Assembly: GCF_043290135.1 (NCBI RefSeq)
Contig: NC_134701.1
Location: 30,717,501-30,781,500 of the forward strand
Length of the DNA: 64,000 nucleotides
Reading direction: 5' to 3'
Source: Rhipicephalus microplus
Taxonomy: Eukaryota; Arthropoda; Arachnida; Ixodida; Ixodidae
The notes under the pieces were generated by a model that worked only from the letters and a program-made list of their open reading frames with translations, searched no databases and was not told the origin of the DNA. Positions 53,585 through 64,000 of the stretch are shown one piece after another. How positions within the stretch are numbered: the first letter of the stretch is position 1; every line of letters starts with the position of its first letter. The translations under genes and the position numbers were made by a program.

Positions 53585-56500
53585 TCAATCGTGCCTTGAC
53601 TTTAGCCACCAATCAGATAACCTCCTTTTAGTTAAGTCTACCCGCTTAAAGTCTATTTTGCCCTCCCGGTCCCTAAACCCCAGTGCTTTGAAAAACTCTG
53701 CGCCATCATCCTGAACTATAAAGTGAAGCCCTTTACAGAACATTATCAAGTGTTCGGCAGTTTCTTCTTCTTCTCCACACGCACTGCATACTGTGTCTAC
53801 CCCTTCATATTTGGCCCAATATGTCTTGGTTCGCAATACTCCCGTCCTGGCCTCAAAAAGTTGAGAACTACCCCGAGTAATATCGTAGATCCTTTCTTTG
53901 GCAATTTCCTGCTTAAAAGTTCGATAGATCTCTACTGCGGACTTCTTAATCATGCCAATTCTCCACAAGTCAGTCTCCGTTTCCTTAACTTTCTTCTTAA
54001 CCAATAGTTCTTTTTGGTTTGGCCACCTGCTGTTTTCTAAGTATTTACCAGTCCATTTCCTGGTTCGCTTCCTCCATTTTGTATCGACATTCTTCATGTA
54101 CAAGTAGCTGAAAACCTTCCTAGCCCAACGCTCCTCCCCCATTTCCCTTAATCGCTTCTCAAATTTTATCTTGCTGCTAGCTTCCCTGCCTTCAAATGAT
54201 GTCCATCCCATATCACCCTGTACTCCCTGATTTGATGTATTCCCGTGAGCTCCTAAAGCAAGCCTACCTGTTTCACGTTGCTTAATTTGTAATCTTGCTT
54301 GAACTTCTGATCTCATGCACAAGACCGCATTGCCGAACGTCAGCCCAGGAACCATGACCCCTTTCCATATTCGTCTCACAACGTCATACGTATTGTAATT
54401 CTACAGTGCCCTATTTTTCATCACTGCTGCATTCCTGTTACCTTCAGTCGTCACGTATATTTCGTGTTCCCTTAGGTACTCGGTCCCAATGCTCATCCAT
54501 ACGCCCAGATATTTGTATTTCTCTGTTATCTCTAGCGTGACCTCCTGTATTCTAACCTCACTATCTTCGTTTTCATTAAAAATCATGACAGCTGATTTTT
54601 CCTTACTGAATCTAAAATCTAACCTATCTCCCTCATTACCGCAGATGTCCATCAATCTCTGCATATCTTCCTTGTTGTCGGCCATTAGCACTATATCGTC
54701 TGTGTACATTAATGCTGGTAGTTGCTGATCAATGAGTTTTCCTTGACTATGTCCTTGACATGGTTTTCCTTGAAGCCATGTCCACTTCCCTCTAATTTGG
54801 CCTCAAATTCTTGTAGGTACATCATGAATAATAAGGGTGACGTTGGACACCCCTGCCTAAGCCCCCGTTTTACCTCTGCAGGCTTGGATACCTGTTTTTC
54901 CCACTTTATAACTACCTTGTTACCTTTATAGATACCCTTTAAAAGATTAGTGACTACATGTTCCACGCCTAGTATGTCCAGTATTCCCCACAATTCCTCT
55001 TGAACCACGCTATCGTACGCTCCCTTCATATCCAAAAATGCTAGCCACAGGGGTTTGAACTCCTTTACTGCTATTTCTATGCACTGCGCCAGTGAGAACA
55101 GACTGTCTTCCAACCTCCTGTGTTTCCGAAACCCATTCTGCAGTTCCCACAGCACCTCCTCATCCTCTATCCATGCCTGCAGTCTTTCCTTTTTAATGTG
55201 CATCGCCAGCCAGTAGGCCACTGATGTCACTGTTATATGTCGGTAGTTGTTTATGTAATCTTTGTCCCCCTTTCCTTTATAGATCATGCTCATCCTGCTA
55301 AGTTTCCATCCATCCGGGACTTCACCATCGATTATTCTTCTGCTCACTGCCTCTCTCAAAGTCTGTTTAGACGTCGGACCAAATGTCTTTATCAGCATAA
55401 TTGGAATACCATCTCGGAACGTTGATGTACTACTTGGAACCTTCTTCTCAGCCCTTTCCCACTCTCTTTGTGAAAATGGAGTCATTGTGCTACTTAGTCC
55501 ATCCCTGTCTATTGTGCTGCATAAGGCACTTCTTTGTTGAAATTTTTCTGCCACCCTTGTTCTTATATATTCAATAGCTTCGTCCCCTTCTATCCTAGCA
55601 CCTTGGGCTGTAGTTATAGAGCTCTGCTCTAGGCTCGTCTCATTTCTTAGGGAGTTTAGATGGTTCCAAAATTTCGCAGCTGCCTTTCTATCTTTTTTAT
55701 GTACTTCTGCCAGCCATTGAGCTCCCTTTCTTCTAATCTTTTTATTGATCAGAGGGGTTCATCCCTTGTACAGTTTAGAAGGGCTTCCCATTTTCTTTCC
55801 ACATCATCTGTCAGTTCACCCCGCTGCTTAGCATGTCTGTGTTCCCTAGAGGCTTCCTGACGTTTTGCTATGGCTCTCTTAACTTCCTAATCCCACAAAC
55901 GTTTGCGTTTGTGTCTTCTTTTCCGGAGTGACTTGTCACGCGTCTTAGCAAGCTCTAGATCAAAGAGTCTAATTAGATTTGTGTATGTCCACACTGTCTT
56001 ATTATCATCCGTGATTACTTTCTCAATTTGTTTAGTGGCTGTTTCAATTTGCCTTTCTGGATAAAAATTTTCCTGTAGTTGCTCATCTTGTCTCCTTCAC
56101 ACTTTCACTGCCCTTCCAAAACTTAGCTTGATACGTTTGTGATCACTACCCAGACTTCTGGAGCCACCTTCATCTATGTGCATTCCCCTGAGCTTATCAT
56201 ACATCCTATGTGACATTAGTGCGCAATCTATTGTTGACTGCAGCCTTTCAACCTCCCATGTTATTTGCCCTTCACACTTCTCGGTACTGTTGCAAATGAT
56301 AAAATCATGCCTTTCACACATATTCATGATAATTTTGCCTGTTGAGTCAGTATACTCATCTATATCTTCTATGTGTGCATTGATATTTCCTAGTATATTT
56401 ATCTCGCACTGTCCTCCTAGCTCCTGAATGTCATTTGATATACACTCTACCATTGATGGTTTTCCTCTCTGGCCTTTGCTCCCGTCCACAAGTACATGAA

Positions 56501-56810
56501 ACCAAGGAGTGTCATTTGCCCTGCCACTTTCCCTTTTAGTCATAAATGTTCCTTGCATCCCTGCTTGACTCTTTGCCTACCCATGCTCTTATGTATAAAC
56601 GCACCAATTCCTCCCCCCTTTTTGCTGCCTTCTGTTCTATTACAATATTCTCATACGTAGTCCGGATTGCAGGGTGGTTGCTCCAGGTCCCGAAGATGTG
56701 TCTCCACAACCCCATATACCATCAGCTCCTCCTGCCTCAACTGCTCTTCTATCTTTTCCCACTTTAACCTGTTCCTGCCACCCTGCATGTTAATATAGCC
56801 TACGTCTGAC
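53585..56810 (-). pseudogene. LINE B ORF2
   Basis: The endonuclease frame 56,097-56,558 is identical in protein to 50,852-51,313 of copy A. RT frames 54,709-55,554 and 54,401-54,709 share A's YTDD box and the frame-breaking GHGFKENHVKDIVKEN segment, while the middle of RT and the C-terminal 264-codon frame (53,585-54,379) are C-like. RQGCPTSPLLFMMYLQ is conserved. Frameshifts make it inactive. Confidence 0.86.
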
Positions 56811-56929
56811 TTAGCTCGGCCCCTGTGCTTACGTCTATTTCTTCTTCCACGGACTTCGTGTGGCTTGAATATCTGTGCCCCTTTAGGCCTGTCTTTGGCA
56901 ACACTGTTGGCCTCAGGGCTCTGGGTCCC

Positions 56930-58087
56930 CCTAAAAAGTTATTGCTTGGCGACCCATTCTGTTACCGACCCTCCTGCCCGTCGCACCACTGTAGTGAATG
57001 CCATCCTGTGCAAAGGGGCGAGCGCCGGGCTCGTGCACGTCTTGGTTAACTTCCATTACGCTGTATCCGAGTTGCCGGCTCAAACCCTTCATCACACAAT
57101 CAGCCTCCTCTGCCGTCTTTTAGATCCCACGAGGCTGCCCCCAGAACTCTCGGACTGTGCATATGGTCACATGCATTCTCCCAGAGGCTTCTCGGAGCTT
57201 ACGCATCCCATCCTCTAGCTTTCTCTGAAGGTTCTGATCCTTGCCCTTCAACACATCATTAACCCAGCATGAATAATGACTAGATTTTCGCCCTCCATGC
57301 TGTTTTCTACAACCTCCTGAGCTTTGGCCAGTGCATCCACCATGATCTTCCTTGACTGTGCCTCCACCCTGACTCTCCCATCTTCCTTCACTGTCTTGAA
57401 GACGCCATCCCTAACCCTGGCGACGTTAGAATCCCCCACCACTAGGACCCTTGTACGCTCCAATCGCTGGCTTCCTGTTTGTGATGGTGCCCCTGTTTAC
57501 TTCACCTGTTTCTCTCTCTGCCGTCTGTCCTGTCTTTCTGCCCTGCTTGAAGACTGCCGCGCCACCGAGCTGTATGTTCTCGGAGCCTCCGTGCCGTGGC
57601 CAGACACTGCAGCCCCCTAACCTCCCTTCTCGCCTGTTCCTTCCCACCTGTCGCCTTTTCCGCTACCCATGCCTTCCGTCTCACACCACTCGGGGCAGGG
57701 GCAAAGCGCCATTAGCTCCTTTACCCGCTGCTCTAGCTCGGTCCGCCCTTCCCGTTCTTTTCGAAGGTCGCCCTTCATTTGCTCCAATAGGCTGGCGGTA
57801 GCCTCCTCCCGCTCACGCGACGCTCCGAGCTCTGTTTGGATTTCTATCCCCTGCTCCCGTTCCGCCCTAAGCTCCCCCTGAAGCCCCTTCATGCTAGCCT
57901 CCATGCGCTGCACGGCCGCCTTCAGTGCCTCGCACAGCCTGCACACGAAACTCGCCTTCTGCGCGTCGGCCAAACTCGTTAATGCTGTCTTATCTAAGTA
58001 GCGCCAGCGCTTGCATTCTTCGCACTGCACCAGTTCACTCTCGCTCATGGTTTTTCTAGCCTTCTTAGCCATCGCCCGCCCAACCAT
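56930..58087 (-). pseudogene. LINE B ORF1
   Basis: Same architecture and same lesions as ORF1 of copy A (ATG 58,087; GDSN block near 57,440; DGIHY near 57,000); the zinc-finger frame differs from A by about three residues over 156 codons. Confidence 0.84.
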
Positions 58088-58327
58088 CGGACCGAGTGCC
58101 CGACAGGCCTACGTTCAACCCTAATCCCGCTATCCAGCTTCCTCCGTTAACTCTTCTACCTCAGCAACGGTTTGAAGCTGCCGCCTATACCACACACATA
58201 CGTGTTCAATTTCGCTAGTAGCCTCTCACTAGGTCCCCTTTGTGTTCGGCTCTAGCTCTTTAACAAATAACTGGGCGCCCCGACCTTCTTCAAACAGCCG
58301 CCTAGCCCGTTCGCGTGGTTAACGTCA

Positions 58328-58462
58328 CTACAACTTAGAAGTGTGGCAGCTTGGGCTAGTTGGTATGGCATGACGATAGTTATAGCGCGAGAACAAAACG
58401 ACGACACAGAGACAAGAAGGACACGAAAGACACGAGCGCTAACTTCCAACTCTTCCTACAAC
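58328..58462 (-). mobile_element. Penelope-like terminal fragment in LINE B leader
   Basis: The same insertion at the same place as in copy A (offset 5,245), so it predates the duplication. Confidence 0.82.
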
Positions 58463-58830
58463 GTTGCCCGTGGCCCACACCTACAGTACTCGCAACGCTA
58501 ATTATTGATTAGGAGCGAAAAAAAAAATAATGGTGTTCACAAACACAAAGAAATGAAGAGTATCTTATCTCTCGTTGCGTGCTGCTCACCAACACCGACC
58601 TTGCACAACCTTGCACGACCTTGAATCCGCCGAACAGGTGGAGCGCGCGAAAACACGCCCGCACAGCTCGGAAGTAGGGCGAGGAAGATGGATGGTTGGA
58701 TGGATATAGCTGTACCCTTTAGATCGGGCGGTGGCTAGCACCACCAAGCCGTAATACTTAATGAACCAAAAACTAGATTTTTTTTAAAAGTGAGTTTGAG
58801 GATTCGTACTTTGCAGTGAGGGTTTAATTT

Positions 58831-60890
58831 TCAATCGTGCCTTGACTTTAGCCACCAATCAGATAACCTCCTTTTAGTTAAGTCTACCCGCTTAAAGTCT
58901 GTTTTGCCCTCCCGGTCCCTAAACCCCAGTGCTTTGAAAAACTCTGCGCCATCATCCTGAACTATAAAGTGAAGCCCTTTACAGAACATTATCAAGTGTT
59001 CGGCAGTTTCTTCTTCCTCTCCACACGCACTGCATACTGTGTCTACCCCTTCATATTTGGCCCAATATGTCTTGGTTCGCAATACTCCCGTCCTGGCCTC
59101 AAACAGTTGAGAACTACCCCGAGTAATATCGTAGATCCTTTCTTTGGCAATTTCCTGCTTAAAAGTTCGATAGATCTCTACTGCGGACTTCTTAATCATG
59201 CCAATTCTTCACAAGTCAGTCTCCGTTTCCTTCACTTTCTTCTTAACCAATAGTTATTTTTGGTTTGGCCACCTGCTGTTTTCTAAGTATTTCCCAGTCC
59301 ATTTCCTGGTTCGCTTCCTCCATTTTGTATCGACATTCTTCATGTACAAGTAGCTGAAAACCTTCCTAGCCCAACGCTCCTCCCCCATTTCCCTTAATCG
59401 CTTCTCAAATTTTATCTTGCTGCTAGCTTCCCTGCCTTCAAATAATGTCCATCCCATATCACCCTGTATTCCCTGATTTGGTGTATTCCCGTGAGCTCCT
59501 AAAGCAAGCCTACCTGTTTCACGTTGCTTAATTTGTAATCTTGCTTGAACTTCTGATCTCATGCACAAGACCGCATTGAGGAACGTCAGCCCAAGAACCA
59601 TCACCCCTTTCCATATTCCTCGCATAACATCATACCTATTGTAATTCCACAGTGCCCTATTTTTCATCCCTGCTGCATTCCTGTTACCTTTGGTCGTCAC
59701 GTATATTTCATGTTCCCTCAGGTACTCGGTCCCATTGCTTATCCATACGCCCAGATATTTGTATTTATCTGTTATCTCTAGTGTGACCTCCTGTATTCTA
59801 AGCTCACTACCTTCGTTGTCATTGAAAATCATGACTGCTAATTTTTCCTTACTGAATCTAAAATCTAACCTATCTCCCTCATTACCGCAGATGTCCATCA
59901 ATCTCTGCATATCTTCCTTGTTGTCGGCCATTAGCACTATATCGTCTGCGTACATTAATGCTGGTAGTGCCTGATCAATGAGTTTTCCTTGGTCGACTAA
60001 AGAGAGGTTGAAGCCCAGTCCACTTCCCTCTAATTTGGCCTCAAATTCTTGTAGGTACATCATGAATAATAAGGGTGACAGGGGACACCCCTGCCTAAGC
60101 CCCCGTTTTACCTCTGCAGGCTTGGATACCTGTTTTTCCCACTTTATAACTACCTTGTTACCTCTATAGATACCCTTTAAAAGATTAGTGACTACATGTT
60201 CCACGCCTAGTATGTCCAGTATTCCCCACAATTCCTCTTGAACCACGCTATCGTACGCTCCCTTCATATCCAAAAATGCTAGCCACAGGGGCCTGTGTTC
60301 CTTTTCTGCTATTTCGATACACTGCGTCAGTGAAAACAGATTGTCTTCCAACCTCCTGTGTTTCCGAAACCCATTCTGCAGTTCCCCCAGCATTCCCTCA
60401 TCCTCTATCCATGCCTGCAGTCTTTACGTTATAATCTGCATCGCCAGCCTGTAGACCACTGATGTCACTGTTATAGGACGGTAGTTGTTTATGTCAGCTT
60501 TGTCCACCTTTCCTTTATAGATTATGCTCATCCTGCTAAGTTTCCATCCATCGGGAACTTCACCATCGATTATTATTTTGCTCACTGCCTCTCTCAAAGC
60601 CTGCTTAGACTTCAGACGTAATGTCTTTATCAGCATAATTTGAATGCCATCTGCGCCTGTTGATGTACTACTACGAACCCTTCATTCAGCCCTTTCCCAC
60701 TCTCGTTGTGAAAATGGAGCCATTGCACCACTTGATTCGACCTTGTCTATTGTGGTGCATAAAGTACTTCTTTGTTGAAATTTTTCTGTCACCCTTGTTC
60801 TTATATATTCAATAGCTTCGTCCCCTTCTATCCTAGCACCTTGGGCTGTAGTTATAAAACTCTGCTCTAGGCTCGTCTCATTTTTTAGGG
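58831..60890 (-). pseudogene. LINE C ORF2: RT and C-terminal Cys motif
   Basis: Frames 60,424-60,636, then 59,254-60,393 (379 codons) and 58,831-59,199. RT carries GLRQGCPLSPLLFMMYLQ and the intact catalytic MYADDIVLMADNKED. C-terminal CSACGEEEETAEHLIMFC. Only three or four lesions separate this from an open ORF2. Confidence 0.87.
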
Positions 60891-60893
60891 AGT

Positions 60894-62249
60894 TTAGATG
60901 GTTCTGAATTTCGCAGCTGCTTTTCTATCTTTTTTATGTACTTCTGCCAGCCATTGAGCTCCCTTTCTTCTAATCTTTTTATTGATCAGAAGGGATTCAT
61001 CCCTTGTACAGTTTAGAAAGGCTTCCCATTTTCTTTCCACATCATCTGTCGGTTCACCCCGCTGCTTAGCATGTCTGTGTTCCCTAGAGGCTTCCTGACG
61101 TTTTGCTATGGCTCTCTTAACTTCCTCATCCCACCAACTTTTGCGTTTGTGTCTTCTTTTCCAGGGTGACTTGTCACGCGTCTTAGCAAGCTCGAGCTCA
61201 AAGAGTCTAATTAGATTTGTGTATGTCCACACTGTCTTATTATCCTCCGTGATTACTTCCTCAATTTGTTTAGTGGCTATTTCAATTTGCCTTTCTGGAT
61301 AAAAATTTTCCTGTAGTTGCTCATCTTGTCTCCTTCCCACTTTCACTGCTCTTCCAAAACTTAGCTTGATACGTTTGTGATCACTACCCAGACTTCTGGA
61401 GCCACCTTCATCTATGCGCATTCCCCTGAGCTTATCATACATCCTATGTGACATCAGTGCGTAATCTATCGCTGACTGCAGCCTCCCTACCTCCCATGTT
61501 ATTTGCCCTTCACACTTCTCGGTACTGTTGCAAATGATCAAATCAAGCCTTTCACACATATTCATGATCATTTTGCCTGTCGGGTCGGTATACCCATCTA
61601 TATCTTCTATGTGCGCATTCATGTCTCCTAGTATATTTATCTCGCACTCTCTTCCTAACTCCTGAATGTCCTTTGATATACACTCTACCATTGCCTGGTT
61701 TTCCTCTCTGGCTTTTGCTCCCGTCCACAAGTACACGAAACCAAGGAGTGTCATTTGACCTGCCACTTTCCCTTTTAGCCATATATGTTCCTTGCACTCC
61801 TGCTTGACCCTTTGCCAGTCTGTACTTTTATGAATGAGTGCCCCCATACCACCCCGCTTTCTGCTGCCTTTTGTTCTATTACAATATTCCCACGCATAGT
61901 CTGGATTGTTCGTAGGTTGTTCCATGTCCCTGAGATGTGTTTCTACAAAACCGTATACCATCGGCCTCTCTTCCTTTAGCTGTTCTTCTATCTGTTCCCA
62001 CTTCAGCCTGTTTCTACCACCCTGCATGTTAATATACCCTATGTCTGAATTGGCTCGGCACTCGTGGCTACGTCTGTTTATGCCCCGGACACTACCTATC
62101 TTAGATATTGGTGCCACTTTGAAATCGTATCTGTCCATACCACCTGTCGAAGAGTCTCCGTGGTTGTTTTCCTCGTTACTAGCTATCCTGCACCCCGAAG
62201 GGCTCGCTTGCCCCCCAAAAAAGCTACTGCGCGTCCTGCAAGTCACCAA
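60894..62249 (-). pseudogene. LINE C ORF2: endonuclease and linker, 451-codon open frame
   Basis: The best-preserved endonuclease in the window: MVYGFVETHLRD (Glu), INILGDMNAHIEDIDGY (GDMNAH intact), QSAIDYALMSHRMYD and LGSDHKRIKLSFGRA (SDH). An AP-like endonuclease nicks the target for reverse transcription. The frame ends early at KFRTI because of an indel where the other copies read KFWNHLN, so the link to RT is broken. Confidence 0.87.
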
Positions 62250-62317
62250 CCCACCTCATGACCTAGCCGCCCATCGAAGTGAATTCTGTCTCGTTGAAAA
62301 CCACCCCACCTATGCAC

Positions 62318-62396
62318 CTCAAAGCCTTTCTCTCAGCATTTGCACCTCAAGCCTTTCTCAAAGCATTTCCACCACCTCAAAGCCTTTCTCTCGACT
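62318..62396. repeat. Three short tandem repeats in LINE C ORF1
   Basis: CACCTCAAAGCCTTTCTC and close variants occur three times in about 80 bases; the matching place in copy D has one. A local slippage event. Confidence 0.8.
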
Positions 62397-62404
62397 CATC
62401 CGCC

Positions 62405-63214
62405 ATATCTTACACCACATTCGTGCGACCAATCTTGGAGTACGCTAACACTGTGTGGTTCCCGCAAGGTGTTACTAATATAGCAAAAGTTGAACGGGTT
62501 CAAAGGAAGGCCATTAGGTTAATACATAATAGGTACAAACGCACCGACTCGCCCACAAACCTTTTAGAAACCTCCGGTCTACTGACGCTTGCAACAAGAG
62601 CAAAAATCGCGCGTCTCAAATTTCTATACCACATTCTGCATAACCACAGCCGGATCGATGCATCCAGGTACATATCTTTGGCAGAATCACGAACACTACG
62701 ACATAAACATGCATACACTATCAAAGAATACGCTTCCAACAACGACTGTTTCAAGCAATCCTTTTTTCCCCTGTCAATCAGCGAATGGAATAGGTTAGAT
62801 CCCTCCATTACTAACGCACCATCACTGGCAGAATTCACTTCAAAAATTGAGACTATACTTTGAGACAAAGGCTTTCTTCAACCATGACCTCCATTATTGT
62901 TTTCCAGTAGTATTTATTTGGATGTATAAGTGTACACAATGCCTTCTCTGTATAAAACTGTATTGACTCTTTTATGCAGCAAAGATTCAGTTCGCTGCTT
63001 CCGAAGTGGGAATATTTAGAGTGCATAAATACCTATGTCTAATGTTTCTATGCAACTAGGATTATTATTACCAATTTTAAATTAACTACAGTTCTGTATG
63101 CCGCCTGTAAGAAAGTACTTAGCATTCATTGTATTCTGTAACTCATGCCCTCCTGCTTTGGTCTCGTAAGAGACTGGCAGTTTTGTAAATAAATAAATAA
63201 ATAAATAAATATCT
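62405..63214 (+). mobile_element. 5'-truncated CR1/Jockey-type LINE with (AAAT)n tail
   Basis: ATATCT at 62,405-62,410 and 63,209-63,214 flank an insert of 798 bp in LINE C. It consists of the RT C-terminus, a 3' UTR and the tail AAATAAATAAATAAAT (63,187-63,210). Removing it joins copy C's ORF1 in line with copy D. Confidence 0.87.
62411..62865 (+). pseudogene. CR1/Jockey-type LINE ORF2, last ~150 codons
   Basis: Open from the truncation point: TTFVRPILEYANTVWFPQG, VERVQRKAIRLIHNRYKR, ETSGLLTLATRAKIARLKFL and SISEWNRLDPSIT, the conserved C-terminal region of this LINE group. Stop at 62,863-62,865. No RT catalytic box remains. It is free of frameshifts, so the insertion is probably fairly recent. 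Confidence 0.87.
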
Positions 63215-63415
63215 ATTGTTTGCGTTGACAACCGCTCTTTGCAGGTTGCTATCGCGCACCGGTACCTCCGGTATCGTGCATATTACTACCTGTACCTGAG
63301 GAGAATTGGCGCGCATGTGTGGTTGCTAGTCCTGCTGTATCTTCATTTAGGACATCGTTTAAACCGCCTGAAATTATCACGAGGTTTCGTCTATCAGCTG
63401 TAGTTTTGAGTTCCA

Positions 63416-63884
63416 TCCATCGTGAGCGCCATCTGTTGCATGAAGCGGAAACAGCCCAGGCGGCGAACACAATCTACACGCACCACCAGGTGCAGTGTCA
63501 TCACCTAACTTATTTTTACACCGTGGTAAGGACTTTAGTAGGCTAACAACCATATGCATATATAGCTGACCTTCGAGATGGCTGAACAAACGTCGTTCTC
63601 ATTGTGTTGTGGCGTTCAAGTTCAAGAACGTACCTCATTCGCAGCTTCGAGTTTAGACCCAAGTGTAGACCCACTTGTACCGTGCATGCAGCCGGATTCA
63701 ACTACTATATCCGATATCTCGATACTGGAGAATCGTAACAAGGACTTTATTTACCATAGAAAGCATACAAAAGTGGATGGAGCCGTCGTTCATTGTTATT
63801 TCATTTCATATTATTACCTTGAATACCCCATATAGAGGTATTAATTAAGGGGTGGGAAACGTAATGGTACAATAAAAGCAGGTG
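63416..63884. other. Unassigned stretch
   Basis: An 85-codon plus-strand frame (63,578-63,835) has no motif. The part from about 63,797 is probably the 3' UTR of the LINE to the right. Confidence 0.4.
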
Positions 63885-64000
63885 TTACTGTATGATACAT
63901 GTTGGCAACGTGAACAAAAATTTGGTAGGACTTCTTATGTCGGCAGCATAGTGAGGCAGGTCGTTCCAGTCTTTGGCAGCTCGAGGGAAAAATAAGGCTT
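63885..64000 (-). pseudogene. LINE ORF2 C-terminus, leaves the window
   Basis: Minus strand reads ALFFPRAAKDWNDLPHYAAD and then IRSPTKFLFTLP before the stop at 63,885. The FFPRAAKDWNDLP block is typical of the C-terminus of CR1/Jockey-type LINEs. The rest lies right of the window. Confidence 0.8.

Larger units (their letters stand above)
53441..58686 (-). mobile_element. LINE copy B
   Basis: 5,246 bp, colinear with copy A at an offset of about 5,245 bases, joined head to tail with A and C through identical junctions (CGAGGAAGAT then GGATGGTTGGATGG or its one-base variant). Sequence is C-like at 53.45-54.33 and about 54.78-55.04 kb, A-like elsewhere. Confidence 0.88.
58687..63415 (-). mobile_element. 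LINE copy C, interrupted by a younger LINE
   Basis: Reads right to left: ORF1 esterase part (63,215-63,415), [insert 62,411-63,208], end of ORF1 (62,240-62,404), ORF2 and 3' UTR to 58,687. Homology to copy D stops at 63,415, so C is 5'-truncated. Its ORF1 type is that of D, not of A, B or E. Confidence 0.85.

Noticed and set aside
48207..58686. Three independent LINE insertions at the same site
   Set aside because: The A/B and B/C junctions are the same to the base apart from one substitution, and A and B share lesions and an insertion; duplication explains this better.
63578..63835. 85-codon frame near the right end as a small gene
   Set aside because: No motif, no supporting context, and its end overlaps the probable 3' UTR of a LINE on the other strand.
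1..64000. CRISPR arrays, tRNA or rRNA genes, bacterial operons
   Set aside because: No regularly spaced repeats, no cloverleaf or rRNA sequence recognised; element content is that of a eukaryotic genome.

Overview
The window looks like a piece of an arthropod genome, most probably a hard tick (Ixodidae). That assignment is inferred from the LINE, BEL/Pao, Penelope-like and Ty3 families, which resemble elements I associate with tick genomes; nothing in the window proves the species. I see no intact host gene, no tRNA or rRNA gene and no CRISPR array. Almost all of the sequence is transposable elements nested in one another, with short unassigned stretches between. The only host-gene trace I recognise is a decayed flavin-containing monooxygenase fragment near 15.0 kb.

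Layout. 1-5,324: a nearly complete, probably young Ty3/gypsy element on the minus strand with open gag and pol; its left LTR is cut by the window edge. 5.3-10.5 kb: old debris, comprising a CR1/Jockey-type RT fragment, a Ty3 integrase fragment and another LINE 3' part. 10.6-22.4 kb: one I-clade LINE (endonuclease, RT, RNase H, C-terminal Cys motif) split by three later insertions. These are a ~1.8-kb piece carrying the monooxygenase relic, a decayed BEL/Pao element (15,460-21,183, target duplication CCCAC) and an unclassified 688-bp insertion (target duplication AGTGACG). 22.4-27.35 kb: a decayed LINE with a zinc-finger plus esterase ORF1. 27.7-31.4 kb: two halves of related Ty3 elements facing each other, joined at an AAGCTT hexamer and flanked by a ~0.9-kb duplication. 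32.3 kb: part of a THAP protein.

34.2-47.98 kb: another LINE (copy D), opened by four insertions. These are a 303-bp palindrome of Penelope-like termini inside ORF1, a deleted Ty3 element, a 7.1-kb P-like DNA transposon that itself carries a head-to-head pair of Penelope-like elements, and an 873-bp P-like element with a THAP exon. 47.98-48.2 kb: a (GGAT)n tract where two LINE tails meet. 48.2-63.4 kb: three head-to-tail LINE copies on the minus strand (A, B, C). A and B are ~5.25-kb tandem units and B is a mosaic of A-like and C-like sequence. Copy C is interrupted by a truncated CR1/Jockey-type LINE with a 6-bp target duplication. 63.9-64.0 kb: the C-terminus of another LINE, leaving the window.

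The genes do not form a pathway; each element's proteins serve its own replication (Gag, protease, RT, RNase H, integrase; EN/RT; RT with GIY-YIG; THAP transposase). The value of the window is its stratigraphy: exact target-site duplications let the order of insertions be read, and in several places removing an insert restores the reading frame of the host element.
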